Shown: positions 5,372 through 5,495 of the stretch, piece after piece
Layout of the letters: the number at the start of each line of letters is the position of its first letter
How positions within the stretch are numbered: position 1 is the stretch's first letter
Origin: an uncultured bacterium
GTDB taxonomy: Bacteria > Patescibacteriota > Minisyncoccia > Phycocordibacterales > GWA1-40-21
Direction of reading: 5' to 3'
Length of the DNA: 5,495 nucleotides
Assembly: GCA_903824735.1 (NCBI GenBank)
Contig: CAIJXO010000103.1
Span: 1-5,495, forward strand
The notes under the pieces: generated by a model
What the model was told of the DNA's origin: nothing
What the model saw: the letters and a program-made list of their open reading frames with translations, nothing else
Database searches by the model: none
Position numbers and translations under genes: made by a program

Positions 5372-5419
5372 GCCACAGCTTTGTGGGTATTTTTGATTAA
5401 GTATCTATAAAGCTGTGGC
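5372..5419 (+). promoter_or_regulatory. Long RNA hairpin in the 5' leader of the last gene
   Basis: GCCACAGCTTT (5372-5382) is an exact inverted repeat of 5409-5419. The pairing continues inward without a bulge through 5392 and 5399: ten more pairs, four of them G-U (5383/5408, 5385/5406, 5387/5404, 5390/5401), closing on the hexaloop TTGATT (5393-5398). The total is 21 contiguous pairs. The four G-U pairs would be C-A mismatches in the opposite transcript, so the structure favours the plus-strand RNA. There is no U tract after it, so it is not an intrinsic terminator. Possible roles are mRNA stabilisation, an RNase III site or a binding site for an autoregulatory protein; none can be decided from sequence. 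It matches no riboswitch class I recognise. Confidence 0.7.
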
Positions 5420-5435
5420 GAAACACAACGTTTCG
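5419..5435 (+). promoter_or_regulatory. Second small leader hairpin abutting the long stem
   Basis: CGAAAC (5419-5424) pairs with GTTTCG (5430-5435) around the five-base loop ACAAC. It begins at the last base of the long stem, so the two helices could stack end to end with five pairs left in the small one. The stem is short enough to arise by chance; its position makes it notable. Confidence 0.4.
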
Positions 5436-5462
5436 AGACGGCATGCAGAAATCTGAAAAAAT

Positions 5463-5467
5463 AGGAG
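5463..5467 (+). promoter_or_regulatory. Shine-Dalgarno sequence for the last gene
   Basis: AGGAG ends 8 nt before the ATG at 5476, an ideal spacing. It decides that start over an ATG at 5468, which touches the motif and is in another frame, and over an in-frame ATG at 5443. It is the only clear Shine-Dalgarno sequence in front of any gene in the window. Confidence 0.75.
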
Positions 5468-5475
5468 ATGCCAAA

Positions 5476-5495
5476 ATGGCAACTAAAAATCAGAT
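5476..5495 (+). CDS. Start of an unidentified gene (cut by window edge)
   Basis: Six full codons are visible, reading M-A-T-K-N-Q, followed by two bases of a seventh. The start is supported by AGGAG at 8-nt spacing, a near-consensus promoter 142 nt upstream of the ATG and a structured leader between them. An in-frame ATG at 5443 would add eleven residues but has a poorer binding site. The strong promoter and ribosome binding site suggest an abundant protein. Six residues are too few to name a family. Confidence 0.6.

Noticed and set aside
5372..5419. Intrinsic terminator after the flavoprotein gene
   Set aside because: The stem is not followed by a U tract, and it lies downstream of a strong promoter and upstream of a ribosome binding site.
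5372..5419. Miniature transposon or attachment site bounded by inverted repeats
   Set aside because: The element is only 48 bp, shows no target duplication, and its inner arms pair through G-U wobbles, which points to RNA structure.
5443..5475. Earlier in-frame start for the last gene
   Set aside because: The ATG at 5443 has a weaker upstream site, while AGGAG at 5463-5467 is ideally placed for the ATG at 5476.

Overview
The window is a compact, AT-rich bacterial segment with nine genes (two cut by the window edges), gaps of 1 to 37 bp inside the gene cluster and almost no Shine-Dalgarno sequences. TGA works as an ordinary stop (glyA), so the standard bacterial code applies. Small proteins, near-leaderless starts and divergent family members suggest a Patescibacteria/CPR (Parcubacteria-like) genome. 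That assignment is inference; no rRNA or marker gene is present.

Minus strand, 1-1527: a thymidylate synthase-family gene, a dCTP deaminase/dUTPase-family gene and the first 16 codons of dihydrofolate reductase (folA) form an operon read leftward. Plus strand, 1565-5303: a dCMP deaminase-like gene, glyA (serine hydroxymethyltransferase), dut (dUTPase), a small AroQ-type chorismate mutase and an HI0933/YhiN-family flavoprotein. The two transcription units diverge from a 37-bp gap in which two sigma70-like promoters sit back to back. Downstream, 5304-5475 holds a near-consensus promoter and a roughly 135-nt leader with a 21-bp RNA hairpin, then a good ribosome binding site and the first codons of an unidentified gene.

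Seven genes (all but the chorismate mutase and flavoprotein, and not counting the last partial gene: folA, dcd-like, thyA-like, dCMP deaminase-like, glyA, dut, six in all) read as one thymidylate module. GlyA charges THF to methylene-THF, the ThyA homolog transfers the one-carbon unit, and FolA regenerates THF. The deaminase, DCD-like protein and Dut handle dC and dU nucleotides upstream. 

The most interesting point is that two of these enzymes carry substitutions at specificity or catalytic positions. The ThyA homolog has Asp182 where dUMP-specific thymidylate synthases have Asn (E. coli N177), and Pro152 where they have the His after the catalytic Cys. The DCD homolog has Pro138 where dCTP deaminases have the catalytic Glu (E. 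coli E138). Read together, these changes raise the possibility of a cytosine-first route to dTMP: dCTP to dCMP, dCMP to 5-methyl-dCMP, then deamination to dTMP. This is a hypothesis; a conventional dUMP route with divergent enzymes is the alternative. No mobile element, CRISPR array, tRNA or rRNA was seen.
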